From contig JANYHV010000107.1 in the NCBI GenBank assembly GCA_025362195.1, positions 1 through 36,513 on the forward strand: a stretch of DNA of 36,513 nucleotides, in the 5' to 3' direction. Below the pieces are notes generated by a model. That model did no database searches and was not told where the DNA came from. It worked only from the letters and a program-made list of their open reading frames with translations. The translations under genes and the position numbers were made by a program. Source of the DNA: Fimbriiglobus sp. Its GTDB lineage: Bacteria > Planctomycetota > Planctomycetia > Gemmatales > Gemmataceae. Numbering within the stretch: the stretch's first letter is position 1; the number at the start of each line of letters is the position of its first letter. This document shows, in pieces, positions 1-7,167 of the stretch.

Positions 1-345
1 GATCTCCGCGACGAAGTCCGGCCCGCCCAGGTAGTGCGTGCCGTGGTCCACGGCCGCCGTCCCGTTCAGGAACACGACCACGTCCGGGTTCCGGTAGTTC
101 TCCACCCAGTTCGGCGTCCGGTCCGTCAGGTTCACGCCCTGAATCACATCGCCGAGGCGGTCCCCCTCGATCACATCCCCGATGACCCGAGAGAGCCGGG
201 TCGCGAGTCTCTGGTGTTCGTTGTTCGCCAGCGGGGACATGACGGTGACTCCCTCCCAGACTTCGGTCCACCGGTCGTCGTCCACGCCCGGCCATAGCTT
301 GCGGACGCGGGCTTCGGCCGCCGGGTCCAGCACGAGGATCGGCAT
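1..345 (-). CDS. Uma2 family endonuclease-like protein, 3' part cut by window edge
   Basis: The minus-strand reading frame opens at ATG 345 and runs without a stop for 115 codons to the window edge, so only the N-terminal part is present. The start is MPILVLDPAAEARVRKLWP, and an AAGGAG ribosome site lies at 353-358. Around residues 85-115 are the segments YRNPDVVVF and GGPDFVAEI. These match the PD...E core of the Uma2 family (PD-(D/E)XK nuclease fold), which is strongly expanded in planctomycetes and cyanobacteria. The family is annotated as putative endonucleases, but its cellular role is unknown. The catalytic lysine/glutamine region would lie beyond the edge. Family assignment is by motif and overall look. 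Confidence 0.8.
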   Translation of the reverse strand, partial: MPILVLDPAAEARVRKLWPGVDDDRWTEVWEGVTVMSPLANNEHQRLATRLSRVIGDVIEGDRLGDVIQGVNLTDRTPNWVENYRNPDVVVFLNGTAAVDHGTHYLGGPDFVAEI

Positions 346-369
346 CGCAGGTCTCCTTGAGGCGGCGGG

Positions 370-981
370 CTACTGGGCGGTGACGGTGAACGCATCGACG
401 GCCCACTTGCCGCCTTCTTTGACCGCCGTGATCTTGACGGCCTTGGTGCCGGCCCAGATCTCGAAGGTGTACGTCGCCCCGGTATCGGGCGCGAACTCGT
501 TGGCCAGCACGGGCGTGGCGTCGGGCAGGTCGGCGGCGATCGGTCGGACCGTCGCGGCGAAGGCGGCCTCGGTCGTCCGCCGGCGGTACCCGGCCGAGGT
601 CAGGGCGTACGCCGCGGTCGTGCGGCCGGCCTCGAGTTCGGCCACGAACGCCTCCACCGCCACGGTCGCCCGGCCCTTGTCCGAGTCGTCCTCCGCGGCC
701 TGCTTGGCCATGTCCGCCTCGAACTGCTTCTGCGCGTCGGCCACCTTGCGCGCGAGCGACCGGTAGATGCCGTAGGCCGTGCCGGAGCAGATGAGCGCCA
801 CCACGACGAGCACGCCGCCGAGGATGAGCAGCACCTTGACCGTGTTGTCCGCCTTGGGCTTGCGGCGCGGCTTGCGGGGCCGGTCGTCCTCATCGTCGTC
901 GTCGTCGTCCCGGGGCCGCCGGGGCCGGCGGGGGCGGTCGTCCTCATCGTCGTCGTCGCGGGGGTTGCGGTCGCGGGCCAT
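370..981 (-). CDS. Membrane-anchored hypothetical protein with charged low-complexity N-terminus
   Basis: A 203-residue protein when started at ATG 981 (MARDRNPRDD). The longer frame upstream would run into the neighbouring divergent gene. Residues 1-45 are almost entirely D, E, R, K and P, in two near-repeats of an acidic run followed by RPRRPRRP or RPRKPRRK. A hydrophobic segment at about 48-71 (VLLILGGVLVVVALICSGTAYG) is a single membrane anchor. The remaining ~130 residues form a small soluble domain ending KWAVDAFTVTAQ, probably outside the membrane. That domain resembles small alpha/beta NTF2-like or DUF4864-type domains in size and in its AxxALTSAGYR...F pattern, but this is only an impression. 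The gene lies 24 bp downstream of the Uma2 gene on the same strand sense and divergently from the ligase gene. Function is not known. Confidence 0.75.
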   Translation of the reverse strand: MARDRNPRDDDDEDDRPRRPRRPRDDDDDDEDDRPRKPRRKPKADNTVKVLLILGGVLVVVALICSGTAYGIYRSLARKVADAQKQFEADMAKQAAEDDSDKGRATVAVEAFVAELEAGRTTAAYALTSAGYRRRTTEAAFAATVRPIAADLPDATPVLANEFAPDTGATYTFEIWAGTKAVKITAVKEGGKWAVDAFTVTAQ

Positions 982-1031
982 GAGGATTGCTTTCGGGTTC
1001 GCTGGGGGAGAGTCGGGCGGTTCTCTGCCGG

Positions 1032-1037
1032 TACAAT
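1032..1037 (+). promoter_or_regulatory. -10 element (TACAAT) of a probably leaderless promoter
   Basis: TACAAT ends 6 nt before ATG 1044, which puts the expected transcription start at or next to the A of the start codon. No Shine-Dalgarno sequence is seen. No good -35 is visible. The same spacing occurs at 1798-1803 and 27192-27197. Confidence 0.5.
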
Positions 1038-1043
1038 ACCCGC

Positions 1044-1766
1044 ATGGAACCGATCCGCCTAATGCCGTTCGCAAAACTCTCTGGCGTCGCTCAGATGGCC
1101 GCCGACGAGGCCCTCCTGGCGACCGCCGCGGACGCCGGGATCGCGTCGGTCCGCTTCTACACGTGGGCCGAACCGACGCTGTCGCTCGGGTACTTCCAGC
1201 CGGCCGGGGTGCGCGACACCTTGCCGCCGTTGCCGTGGGTGCGGCGATCGACCGGCGGGGCGGCGCTGGTCCACGACCGCGAGCTGACGTACGCCGTCGC
1301 GCTCCCCCCGGGCCGGGCGTGGCAGCCGGCCGGCGAGAGCTGGTTGTGCCGCGTCCACCACTGGATTCAAGAGGTACTCGCCGACCTCGGCGCGGCGGCG
1401 GAGCCGGTCGTGTGCGGCCGCGAACGCAAGCTCGGCGACGTGCTCTGCTTCGAGCACCAGACGGCCGGCGACCTGGTCAGCGGCGGGGCCAAGGTCGCCG
1501 GCAGTGCCCAGCGCAAGTTGCGCGGCGCACTCCTCCAACACGGCAGCGTCCTGCTGCACCGCAGCGGGTCCGCGCCGACCCTCCCCGGCCTGTTCGAGTT
1601 GACCGGGCGGGACATTCCCCCCGAGGAGTTGGCCGCGCGGCTGACGGCCAAGTTCGCCACGGCCTTCGCCGTGACGCCGGGCGACTGGACGGCGGACGAG
1701 GTCGAGTTGCGCGAGATGCTGGCGGGTGAGAAGTACGGCAGCCCCGCGTGGAACGAGAAGCGATAA
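1044..1766 (+). CDS. Lipoate/octanoate protein ligase family protein (LplA/LipM-like)
   Basis: A 240-residue protein of the biotin/lipoate A/B ligase fold. It would transfer octanoate or lipoate to the lysine of lipoyl domains such as those of pyruvate dehydrogenase or GcvH. Visible family signatures are WVRRSTGGAALVHDRELTY (about 65-83), equivalent to the RRxxGGGAVYHD lipoyl-AMP binding loop, and GGAKVAGSAQRKLRGALLQ with HGSVLL (about 151-175). The latter carries the conserved K-x-AGSAQR catalytic lysine region. The start at ATG 1044 is preferred over an in-frame upstream ATG at 987 because the family homology begins here and a -10-like TACAAT sits 6 nt upstream. The sequence cannot decide between ligase (LplA) and octanoyltransferase (LipM). 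Confidence 0.85.
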   Translation: MEPIRLMPFAKLSGVAQMAADEALLATAADAGIASVRFYTWAEPTLSLGYFQPAGVRDTLPPLPWVRRSTGGAALVHDRELTYAVALPPGRAWQPAGESWLCRVHHWIQEVLADLGAAAEPVVCGRERKLGDVLCFEHQTAGDLVSGGAKVAGSAQRKLRGALLQHGSVLLHRSGSAPTLPGLFELTGRDIPPEELAARLTAKFATAFAVTPGDWTADEVELREMLAGEKYGSPAWNEKR

Positions 1767-1797
1767 ACTTCGCCTGAGGCGGAGCCGTGATCGGCGC

Positions 1798-1803
1798 TAT
1801 AAT
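1798..1803 (+). promoter_or_regulatory. -10 element (TATAAT) of a probably leaderless promoter
   Basis: A perfect TATAAT ends 6 nt before GTG 1810. The spacer and -35 region overlap a copy of the 16-bp GC-rich motif found at 1771-1786 (CGCCTGAGGCGGAGCC), also present at 4547, 4691, 36232 and 36396. No Shine-Dalgarno is present between the hexamer and the start codon. Confidence 0.55.
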
Positions 1804-1809
1804 CCCCTT

Positions 1810-2658
1810 GTGCCCCGCCCCCCGGATGGTATCGCTTCGGTGTCGTCCCCCCTCGAAAACGTCTCGCACGCCTGCTTCGGGCTGAGCTACCTGGTGGCGT
1901 TCGCCTGCGAGGTCGCGCGGCTCCGCTGGCCGTCGCGGCCGCTCCGGCTGACCGGGCTGGGCTGGGGCGCGGCCGGGCTGCTCGCGCACTCGGCCTTCCT
2001 GATCGTCCGGCACCCGACCCCGGCGTCGCCCGAGGGGTCGCTGCTCGGCGTCGCCTGGGTGCTGGCCGTGTTCTCCTTGTACGGGTCCGTCCACCACGCC
2101 AAGCAGGCCTGGGCGGTGTTCGTGCTGCCGGTCGTGCTCGGCCTGGTCGGCCTGTCGTTCGCGGAAACGCCCGTCGCCGCGCCGCCGTGGCTGCCGGGCG
2201 AGCGCGGCTGGGGCAGTTTGCACGGCCTCTTACTCCTCCTCGCGGCCGTCGGCGTGTCGGTCGGGTTTCTGGCGAGTGTCATGTACCTCGTGCAAGCGGG
2301 GCGGTTGAAGGCCAAGCGCAGCCCGCTCGGCGGCCTGGCCATGCTCAGCCTCGAACGCCTCGAAGCCATGAACCGCCGGGCCGTCAACGTCGCCTTCCCG
2401 CTGCTCAGCGGCGGACTACTCCTGGGCGTCGTACTGTTGCGGCACGGCGAAGACCTGGCCGGGAACCTGTTCACCGTCAAGGTCCTCGGCACGCTCGGCC
2501 TGTGGGCCGTGTTCGGCGTGCTGTTGTACCTGCGGTACGCGGCCAACGTGTCCGGCCGGCGGCTCGCCCTCGGGACCATCGTCGCCTTCGCCCTGTTCCT
2601 CCTCGTCCTGGCCTCGACGCACCCGTTCGCGGTCGGGGCCGGCGGGAGGCCGCTGTGA
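1810..2658 (+). CDS. Cytochrome c assembly / HemX-CcsA-like integral membrane protein
   Basis: A 282-residue polytopic membrane protein with about eight hydrophobic segments, for example HACFGLSYLVAFACEVARL near the start, GLLLLLAAVGVSVGFLASVM in the middle and LGTIVAFALFLLVLASTHPF at the C-terminus. It resembles the CcmC/CcsA/HemX family of haem-handling membrane proteins. Location supports this: its stop overlaps the start of hemA (GTGA), the arrangement known for hemX-hemA. The GTG at 1810 is chosen because a TATAAT hexamer ends 6 nt upstream. Another in-frame GTG lies at 1840, and the track-style ATG at 1726 overlaps the preceding gene. In the HemX branch the protein influences glutamyl-tRNA reductase levels; in the CcsA branch it exports haem for cytochrome c maturation. 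The sequence does not separate them. Confidence 0.75.
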   Translation: MPRPPDGIASVSSPLENVSHACFGLSYLVAFACEVARLRWPSRPLRLTGLGWGAAGLLAHSAFLIVRHPTPASPEGSLLGVAWVLAVFSLYGSVHHAKQAWAVFVLPVVLGLVGLSFAETPVAAPPWLPGERGWGSLHGLLLLLAAVGVSVGFLASVMYLVQAGRLKAKRSPLGGLAMLSLERLEAMNRRAVNVAFPLLSGGLLLGVVLLRHGEDLAGNLFTVKVLGTLGLWAVFGVLLYLRYAANVSGRRLALGTIVAFALFLLVLASTHPFAVGAGGRPL

Positions 2659-3929
2659 ACCTCCGCATGGTCGGGTGCAACTACCGCACGGCCCCCGTCG
2701 AGTGGCGCGAGAAGCTCGCCTTCGACGCCGCCGGGCACGCCAAAGCCGTGACCGAAGTCGCCGCCCGGTTCGGCTGCGAGGTGCTCCTCCTGAGCACGTG
2801 CAACCGCGTCGAGTTCCTGGTCGCCGGGTCGGTCCCGGGCGGCACCCCGCCGTTCGACGCCGGGCTGGCCGCGGAGTTTTTGGCCGAGGTCCGCGGCGTC
2901 CCGGCCGCGAGCGTCGCCCCGCTGCTGTACGAGCACACCCAGGCGGCGGCCGTCCGGCACCTGTTCCGCGTCGTCGCCAGCCTCGACTCGCTCATCGTCG
3001 GCGAGGGCCAGATCGCCGGGCAGGTGAAACACGCCTTCGAGGCGTCCCAGGGCCTCGGCGTTACCGGGCCGCTACTGAACGCGCTGCTGCCGTTCGCCCT
3101 GCGCACGGCCAAGCGGGTCCGCACCGAGACCGGCATCACCCGCGGGCACGTGTCCGTGTCGAGCGTCGCCGTCGATTACGTCCGCCAGGTGTTCGACACG
3201 TTCGCGGACAAGACGGTGCTGATCGTCGGCGCGGGCAAGATGGGCCGGCTGACCCTGAAACACTTGCAAGAGTTGAAGCCGCGCCGCATCCTGGTGACCA
3301 ACCGCAGCCCGGCACGGGCGGTCGAAGTGGCCGCCCTGTGCGGCGGCGTGGCGGTGCCGTGGGACGAACTCGACGACGCGCTCGTGAAGGCCGACATCGT
3401 CGTCAGCACGACCGGGGCCGGCGAGCCGATCGTCACGGCCAGGCGGTACGCGGCCAAGGTCGCCCCGCGGCGGACCGGCACCCAGGTCATCCTCGACATC
3501 GCCGTGCCCCGCGACTTCGACCCGGCCATCCACGACGGCGACCGCGTCTGTCTGTTCAACATCGACGACCTGACGCGGGTCCGCGAGCAGACCCTGGCCG
3601 GCCGCCGCAAGCAGGTCGCCCCGGCCGAGGCCATCGTCGAACACGAAGTCAAGAAGTTCACCGAGGACTGGACCCGCCGGCGGCACGGCCCGGTCATCGG
3701 CAAGCTGACCGCCGAGGTCGATAAGCTCCGGGCCGAGGTGACCGCGCAACTGCTGCCGCGGCTGAACGGCAAGCTGACCGACGAGGACCGCAAGACGATC
3801 GAAGGGGCCTTCCGCCTCTTTCAAAACAAGCTCCTGCACGGCCCGATCGCCGCGCTCCATGAGGCCGGCCGCGAGGGCCAGAGCGGCACCCTGCTCGAAT
3901 CGTTGAAGAAGCTGTTCCGGCTGGAGTAA
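2655..3929 (+). CDS. hemA: Glutamyl-tRNA reductase
   Basis: A 424-residue enzyme that reduces glutamyl-tRNA(Glu) to glutamate-1-semialdehyde with NADPH, the first step of C5 tetrapyrrole synthesis. The catalytic cysteine is C49 in LLLSTCNRVEFL. The tRNA-recognition segment reads VVASLDSLIVGEGQIAGQVK. The NADPH-binding loop is VLIVGAGKMGRLT, followed by TNRSPARA. The C-terminal dimerisation helix region ends SLKKLFRLE. Length is typical. The start GTG 2655 overlaps the stop of the upstream HemX-like gene by 4 nt and has GGGAGG at 2643-2648, 6 nt upstream. Translational coupling with the membrane protein is therefore likely. Confidence 0.97.
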   Translation: MNLRMVGCNYRTAPVEWREKLAFDAAGHAKAVTEVAARFGCEVLLLSTCNRVEFLVAGSVPGGTPPFDAGLAAEFLAEVRGVPAASVAPLLYEHTQAAAVRHLFRVVASLDSLIVGEGQIAGQVKHAFEASQGLGVTGPLLNALLPFALRTAKRVRTETGITRGHVSVSSVAVDYVRQVFDTFADKTVLIVGAGKMGRLTLKHLQELKPRRILVTNRSPARAVEVAALCGGVAVPWDELDDALVKADIVVSTTGAGEPIVTARRYAAKVAPRRTGTQVILDIAVPRDFDPAIHDGDRVCLFNIDDLTRVREQTLAGRRKQVAPAEAIVEHEVKKFTEDWTRRRHGPVIGKLTAEVDKLRAEVTAQLLPRLNGKLTDEDRKTIEGAFRLFQNKLLHGPIAALHEAGREGQSGTLLESLKKLFRLE

Positions 3930-3981
3930 TCCGGCGCGCCTTGGTTTTGACGTGAACTTGCCCCCGGATAGAGGACCAGCG

Positions 3982-4536
3982 ATGAGTGAGCGAATTGTGC
4001 TGCGGACCGGCGAGGCGCTGGTCGAGGGGGACAAGGACTACCTGTGCGCCGAGCCGGAGGTCGTCATCGGCGAACTCGACGGGCCGGTCGGGCACGCCCT
4101 GGCCAACCTCATCGGCGACCAGGTCCAGGGGCACACCCGCGTCTTCGCCATCCTGAACAGCGGCGTGCAAATCCGCCCGGTCACGGTCATGGTCAGCAAG
4201 GTGACGGTCAAGAGTTCGCGGTACACCGGCATCCTCATGGGCACCGTCCAGGCCGGCATCGCCAACGGGGTGCTGGACGCCGTGCGGGCGGGCCACTTGC
4301 CCAAGGACAAGGCCAACGACCTCGGCATCATCTGCTCCGTCTGGCTCGACCCGGCGGTCCTGAACGTCCCCGTAGGCGAGGTCGATCACGCCGCCCTGTT
4401 CAAGGTCCACCGCGAGGCCACGACCGAGGCGATCCGCAAGGCGATGCGGCACGAGCCGGGCATCGACTGGCTGCTGGAGAACCAGGACACGGTCACGCAC
4501 TACTTCCACCAACTCGGCCTCAACGGGGAACTGTGA
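3982..4536 (+). CDS. fae: Formaldehyde-activating enzyme family protein (divergent Fae)
   Basis: A 184-residue protein of the Fae family, which condenses formaldehyde with tetrahydromethanopterin in C1 metabolism. The family pattern is clear: GEALV near the N-terminus, VVIGELDGPVG, VFAILNSGVQIRPVTVMVSK and VTVKSSRY, then QAGIANGVLDAVRAG with a KANDLGIICSVWLDP segment. Where the well-studied Methylorubrum Fae has its proposed catalytic His17 (AHIDLIIG), this protein has Glu24 (AEPEVVIG). That comparison is from memory. It may be a paralogue with altered activity or one of the planctomycete Fae-like forms. The start has GAGGAC at 3971-3976. It is followed by an inverted repeat that probably terminates transcription. 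No other methanopterin genes are in the window. Confidence 0.85.
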   Translation: MSERIVLRTGEALVEGDKDYLCAEPEVVIGELDGPVGHALANLIGDQVQGHTRVFAILNSGVQIRPVTVMVSKVTVKSSRYTGILMGTVQAGIANGVLDAVRAGHLPKDKANDLGIICSVWLDPAVLNVPVGEVDHAALFKVHREATTEAIRKAMRHEPGIDWLLENQDTVTHYFHQLGLNGEL

Positions 4537-4546
4537 CGGCGTTTTC

Positions 4547-4706
4547 GGCTCCGCCGCAGGCGACGTCAGCCCGACGCGCTAGCGAGGGTCGAGCGGTCGA
4601 GGGCAAGGTGGAGGCCGATGACCGCACGGCCGACGACCCCGAACATCGGTAATGACCCATCGACCCTCGCTCGCGCGTCGGGCTAACCGCCGCCTGCGGC
4701 GGAGCC
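4547..4706. repeat. Long imperfect palindrome between convergent genes (probable bidirectional terminator / REP-like element)
   Basis: Two nested arm pairs face each other across the gap between fae (plus) and ppa (minus). The outer pair, 4547-4562 and 4691-4706, is a perfect 16-bp inverted repeat (GGCTCCGCCGCAGGCG). The inner pair, 4568-4592 and 4660-4684, is 25 bp with one mismatch. The loop is about 67 nt. The outer motif recurs at 1771, 36232 and 36396, so this is a dispersed repeat rather than a one-off terminator. Its position between two 3' ends suits termination of both genes. Confidence 0.75.
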
Positions 4707-4716
4707 TCCTACCGCT

Positions 4717-5271
4717 TTAGAAGTTGCCGAGGGTGGCGCGGAAGCGTTCGATCGAGCCGCGGACTTCGACCGCCCCGTCCTCGACGCCGGCCCAGCCGAG
4801 GGGTTCGACGTTGACGCCTTCGAGGTGCTTGTACGTCGAGAAGAAGTGCTCGACCTCGCGGAGGAAGTGGGCCGGCACGTCGTCCAGCTTCTTCATCGCG
4901 CCGAACAGCGGGTCGCGGTGCGGCACGGCCAGCACCTTGAAGTCGTTGAAGCCCTTGTCGCGCATCTTGAAGATGCCGACGATCCGCGCCTCGATGAGGC
5001 ACCCGGAGAAGGTCGGCTCGTTGACCATGACGAGGATGTCGAGCGGGTCGCCGTCTTCCGCGAGGGTCTGCGGGATGAACCCGTAGTCGCCGGGGTACAT
5101 CGTCGAACTGTACAGGTACCGGTCCATTTTGAAGAGGCCGGTCGCCTTGTCGATCTCGAACTTCGTCCGCCGGCCCTTGGGGATCTCGACGATCATGTTG
5201 GCGACGGACTGCTCGCCGGTGCCGGGCGGGATCATCATGTAGTCGCGGGCGTAGTCTCGGCGTGCGAACAT
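4717..5271 (-). CDS. ppa: Inorganic pyrophosphatase, class A
   Basis: A 184-residue soluble pyrophosphatase that hydrolyses PPi to phosphate and so pulls biosynthetic reactions forward. Family hallmarks are visible: IVEIPKGRRTKFEID (about 27-41) and YPGDYGFIPQTL (59-70), then the metal-binding signature DGDPLDIL at 73-80 with three aspartates. LREVEHFFSTYKHLEG follows in the C-terminal half. The ATG at 5271 gives 11 residues before MMIPPGTG; ATG 5238 is an alternative start. No strong ribosome site is seen at either. It lies 49 bp downstream of the exported Ig-like protein on the same strand, so co-transcription is possible. The 3' end faces fae across a palindrome. Confidence 0.95.
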   Translation of the reverse strand: MFARRDYARDYMMIPPGTGEQSVANMIVEIPKGRRTKFEIDKATGLFKMDRYLYSSTMYPGDYGFIPQTLAEDGDPLDILVMVNEPTFSGCLIEARIVGIFKMRDKGFNDFKVLAVPHRDPLFGAMKKLDDVPAHFLREVEHFFSTYKHLEGVNVEPLGWAGVEDGAVEVRGSIERFRATLGNF

Positions 5272-5320
5272 CGGAAGGCCCTGGCGGGAAGCGGTCGTCT
5301 CTCGTCGGTGTCCTCCCAGT

Positions 5321-6994
5321 TTACGACTTGCCCGGACTCTTCGGGTCCGGAGGCGGTAAATCCGGGACTGGGGGGTTCGCGGACGGCGTCCCGCCCGCCG
5401 GGACCGGTACGACCGGCTTGGCCGGCGCGACCGTCACGGGCGGGGTCGCCGGCTCGGGGGCGGGCGACAGCGTCTTGAGGATGCCGGGCGGGTCGGTGGC
5501 GTTGCCCCCCGTGTTCAGGACCGACGAGCCTTGCTGTTGAACCTTCGGGGCCGCGCCGTTGCCGGCGATCTTCTCGATGGTCGCCTTGGGCGTGTCGAGG
5601 TCCACGATGACGACCTTGCCGTAGGGCGTCTTCGTCTCGTTGCCGGCCAGGTCGATGGCCCGAACGCGCAGGAAGAACTTCCAGACCTTGGGGTCGGTCA
5701 CGAACCAGGTGAACTTGCCGGTGTTCGGCAGCCGGGCCGAGTGGATCGACTTCCACTCGGTCTCCGGGGCGGTCGGGGTCGCGGCGTACTCCAGTTGGAT
5801 CGGCGTGCCGTCGAAGTTGTTGTCCCGCGCGCTCCACGAGATTTCGACCCGCGGCTCGGCCGTGCCCGACACGCGGGCGTCGGTGATCGACGCTTCCGGG
5901 TAGGTCGTATCGACCTCGATGAGGAACTGTGCCGGGTCGCCGGCCCGGGGGTCCTCGTCGCGCTTGCCGGCGGCGTTCTCGGGGATGACGATGAACCCGT
6001 ACAGGCCGTCCTTCTCGACCGTGTGCTGCCAGACGATCTTGGGGCTGGGCGTGTCCTCGACGATCGTCTCGAGCTTCTCCTTGACCGGCCCGGCCGGCAC
6101 CCACTTCTGGGACGAATCGCGGACCCACAGGTACGACTTCGTCACGCCGGACCGGGTGACTTTTTGCAGCTTCGAGGTGATGGTCAGGTTGCGCGTGTTC
6201 GAGAAGTCCTTGGTCGGCTGGCCGTACCGCTCGCCGGCCGCGTCCCCGGTCGTGCCGCCGAAGCCCGACCCCGGCCGGGCCACTTCAAGTCCGGGGCCGT
6301 TGCCGTCGCCCGGCAGGCGGATCGGCGGGGTGGCCGTCTCCTGGTTCGCCTTGTCCCGGGCGACGATGCGGAACTCGAGCTCGTCCCCGGGGCGCATTTC
6401 CGTCCAGGTGTACTGATCGACCGCCTTCGGGGTGAACCCGCGCGGGTTGACCGCGACGAACTTCGCCCCGGCGAAGTTGGCGTCCGGGTTGGTCGAGTCG
6501 CGGACCCAGCGGGCCTCGATGCGGACGCCGTTGGCCGCCAAGTTCTCGTCCACGACCTCCCACTGGATGCCGGTCCGGCCGGTCCGGGCGGCCCGGACGA
6601 GCGGCGGCCGGGTGTCCACGATGACCCGGTACTGCGGCGTCAGGTCGGCCGTGCGCGGCGACAGGTCTCCGTTGGCGTACTCGAGTTGCAACGCGAAGTC
6701 GTACTGGCCGTCGGCCGGGCTGGCGTACCGAAAGCCGCGCTTCTTCGACTCGGCGTCGATCAGGTCGAGGTCGTTGATCCCCTTGACCGCGTACTCGGAC
6801 CAGGCCCCGCGGTCGTACACGTGGAAGTGCAGCCGGGTCGGCTTGACCGCCTCGCGGGTGTACCGGTCGAGGGGCACGGGGAAGTTAATTTCGCGGAGCG
6901 GCCAGTACCGCACGTCCGGCGCGCCGCCGTCCGACTGAGCCGCCGCCGCGCCCGCCAGCCCGAAGACCGTCGCCAACACCCAGAGACTTCGCAC
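5321..6994 (-). CDS. Exported protein with Ig/Fn3-like repeats and a proline-rich tail, function unknown
   Basis: A 557-residue protein started at GTG 6994. The choice rests on AGGAGG at 7002-7007, exactly 7 nt upstream, and on a clean signal peptide (VRSLWVLATVFGLAGAAAAQ) beginning there. The mature part holds repeated beta-sandwich-like units of the form 'D-T-x-P...W.v.DeN...I...y', for example VDTRPPLVRAARTGRTGIQW and VDTTYPEASITDARVSG. These look like bacterial Ig-like or fibronectin type III modules. The last ~60 residues are P/A/V-rich (PAPEPATPPVTVAPAKPVVP), a possible cell-envelope tether or linker. No catalytic motif is seen. It lies divergent to asd and upstream of ppa, and neither neighbour explains it. 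Confidence 0.8.
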   Translation of the reverse strand: MRSLWVLATVFGLAGAAAAQSDGGAPDVRYWPLREINFPVPLDRYTREAVKPTRLHFHVYDRGAWSEYAVKGINDLDLIDAESKKRGFRYASPADGQYDFALQLEYANGDLSPRTADLTPQYRVIVDTRPPLVRAARTGRTGIQWEVVDENLAANGVRIEARWVRDSTNPDANFAGAKFVAVNPRGFTPKAVDQYTWTEMRPGDELEFRIVARDKANQETATPPIRLPGDGNGPGLEVARPGSGFGGTTGDAAGERYGQPTKDFSNTRNLTITSKLQKVTRSGVTKSYLWVRDSSQKWVPAGPVKEKLETIVEDTPSPKIVWQHTVEKDGLYGFIVIPENAAGKRDEDPRAGDPAQFLIEVDTTYPEASITDARVSGTAEPRVEISWSARDNNFDGTPIQLEYAATPTAPETEWKSIHSARLPNTGKFTWFVTDPKVWKFFLRVRAIDLAGNETKTPYGKVVIVDLDTPKATIEKIAGNGAAPKVQQQGSSVLNTGGNATDPPGILKTLSPAPEPATPPVTVAPAKPVVPVPAGGTPSANPPVPDLPPPDPKSPGKS

Positions 6995-7089
6995 GGCACG
7001 ACCTCCTGCCCGCGCAACCGGACGCCACGAAACCACGCACGACCCGCACCGCTCGGCATCGTAACCATCGTGACGCCGCGCGAACGGAC

Positions 7090-7117
7090 TTGAAGGGATG
7101 CGGGCCGCCGCCACAAT
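7090..7117 (+). promoter_or_regulatory. Candidate sigma70-type promoter for asd
   Basis: TTGAAG at 7090-7095 and CACAAT at 7112-7117 are separated by 16 bp in the 173-bp gap between divergent genes. The expected 5' leader before GTG 7168 would be about 44 nt and carries the GGGAGG ribosome site at 7154-7159. Confidence 0.4.
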
Positions 7118-7167
7118 GACGGAGGGCTTCGGCCCCGCAGAATCCGCACGTTCGGGAGGTCGGTGCC

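Noticed and set aside
1726..1809. Extended N-terminus of the HemX-like protein from ATG 1726
   Set aside because: It overlaps the ligase gene, is arginine-rich and unlike the family, and lies upstream of the TATAAT element.
3947..3976. Promoter for fae (TTGACG with GATAGA)
   Set aside because: The spacer is too short for a good sigma70 match, and the hexamers are weak; fae may be read from the hemA promoter.
5531..7093. 520-residue open frame on the plus strand opposite the Ig-like gene
   Set aside because: An antisense frame with no signal, motif or ribosome site.
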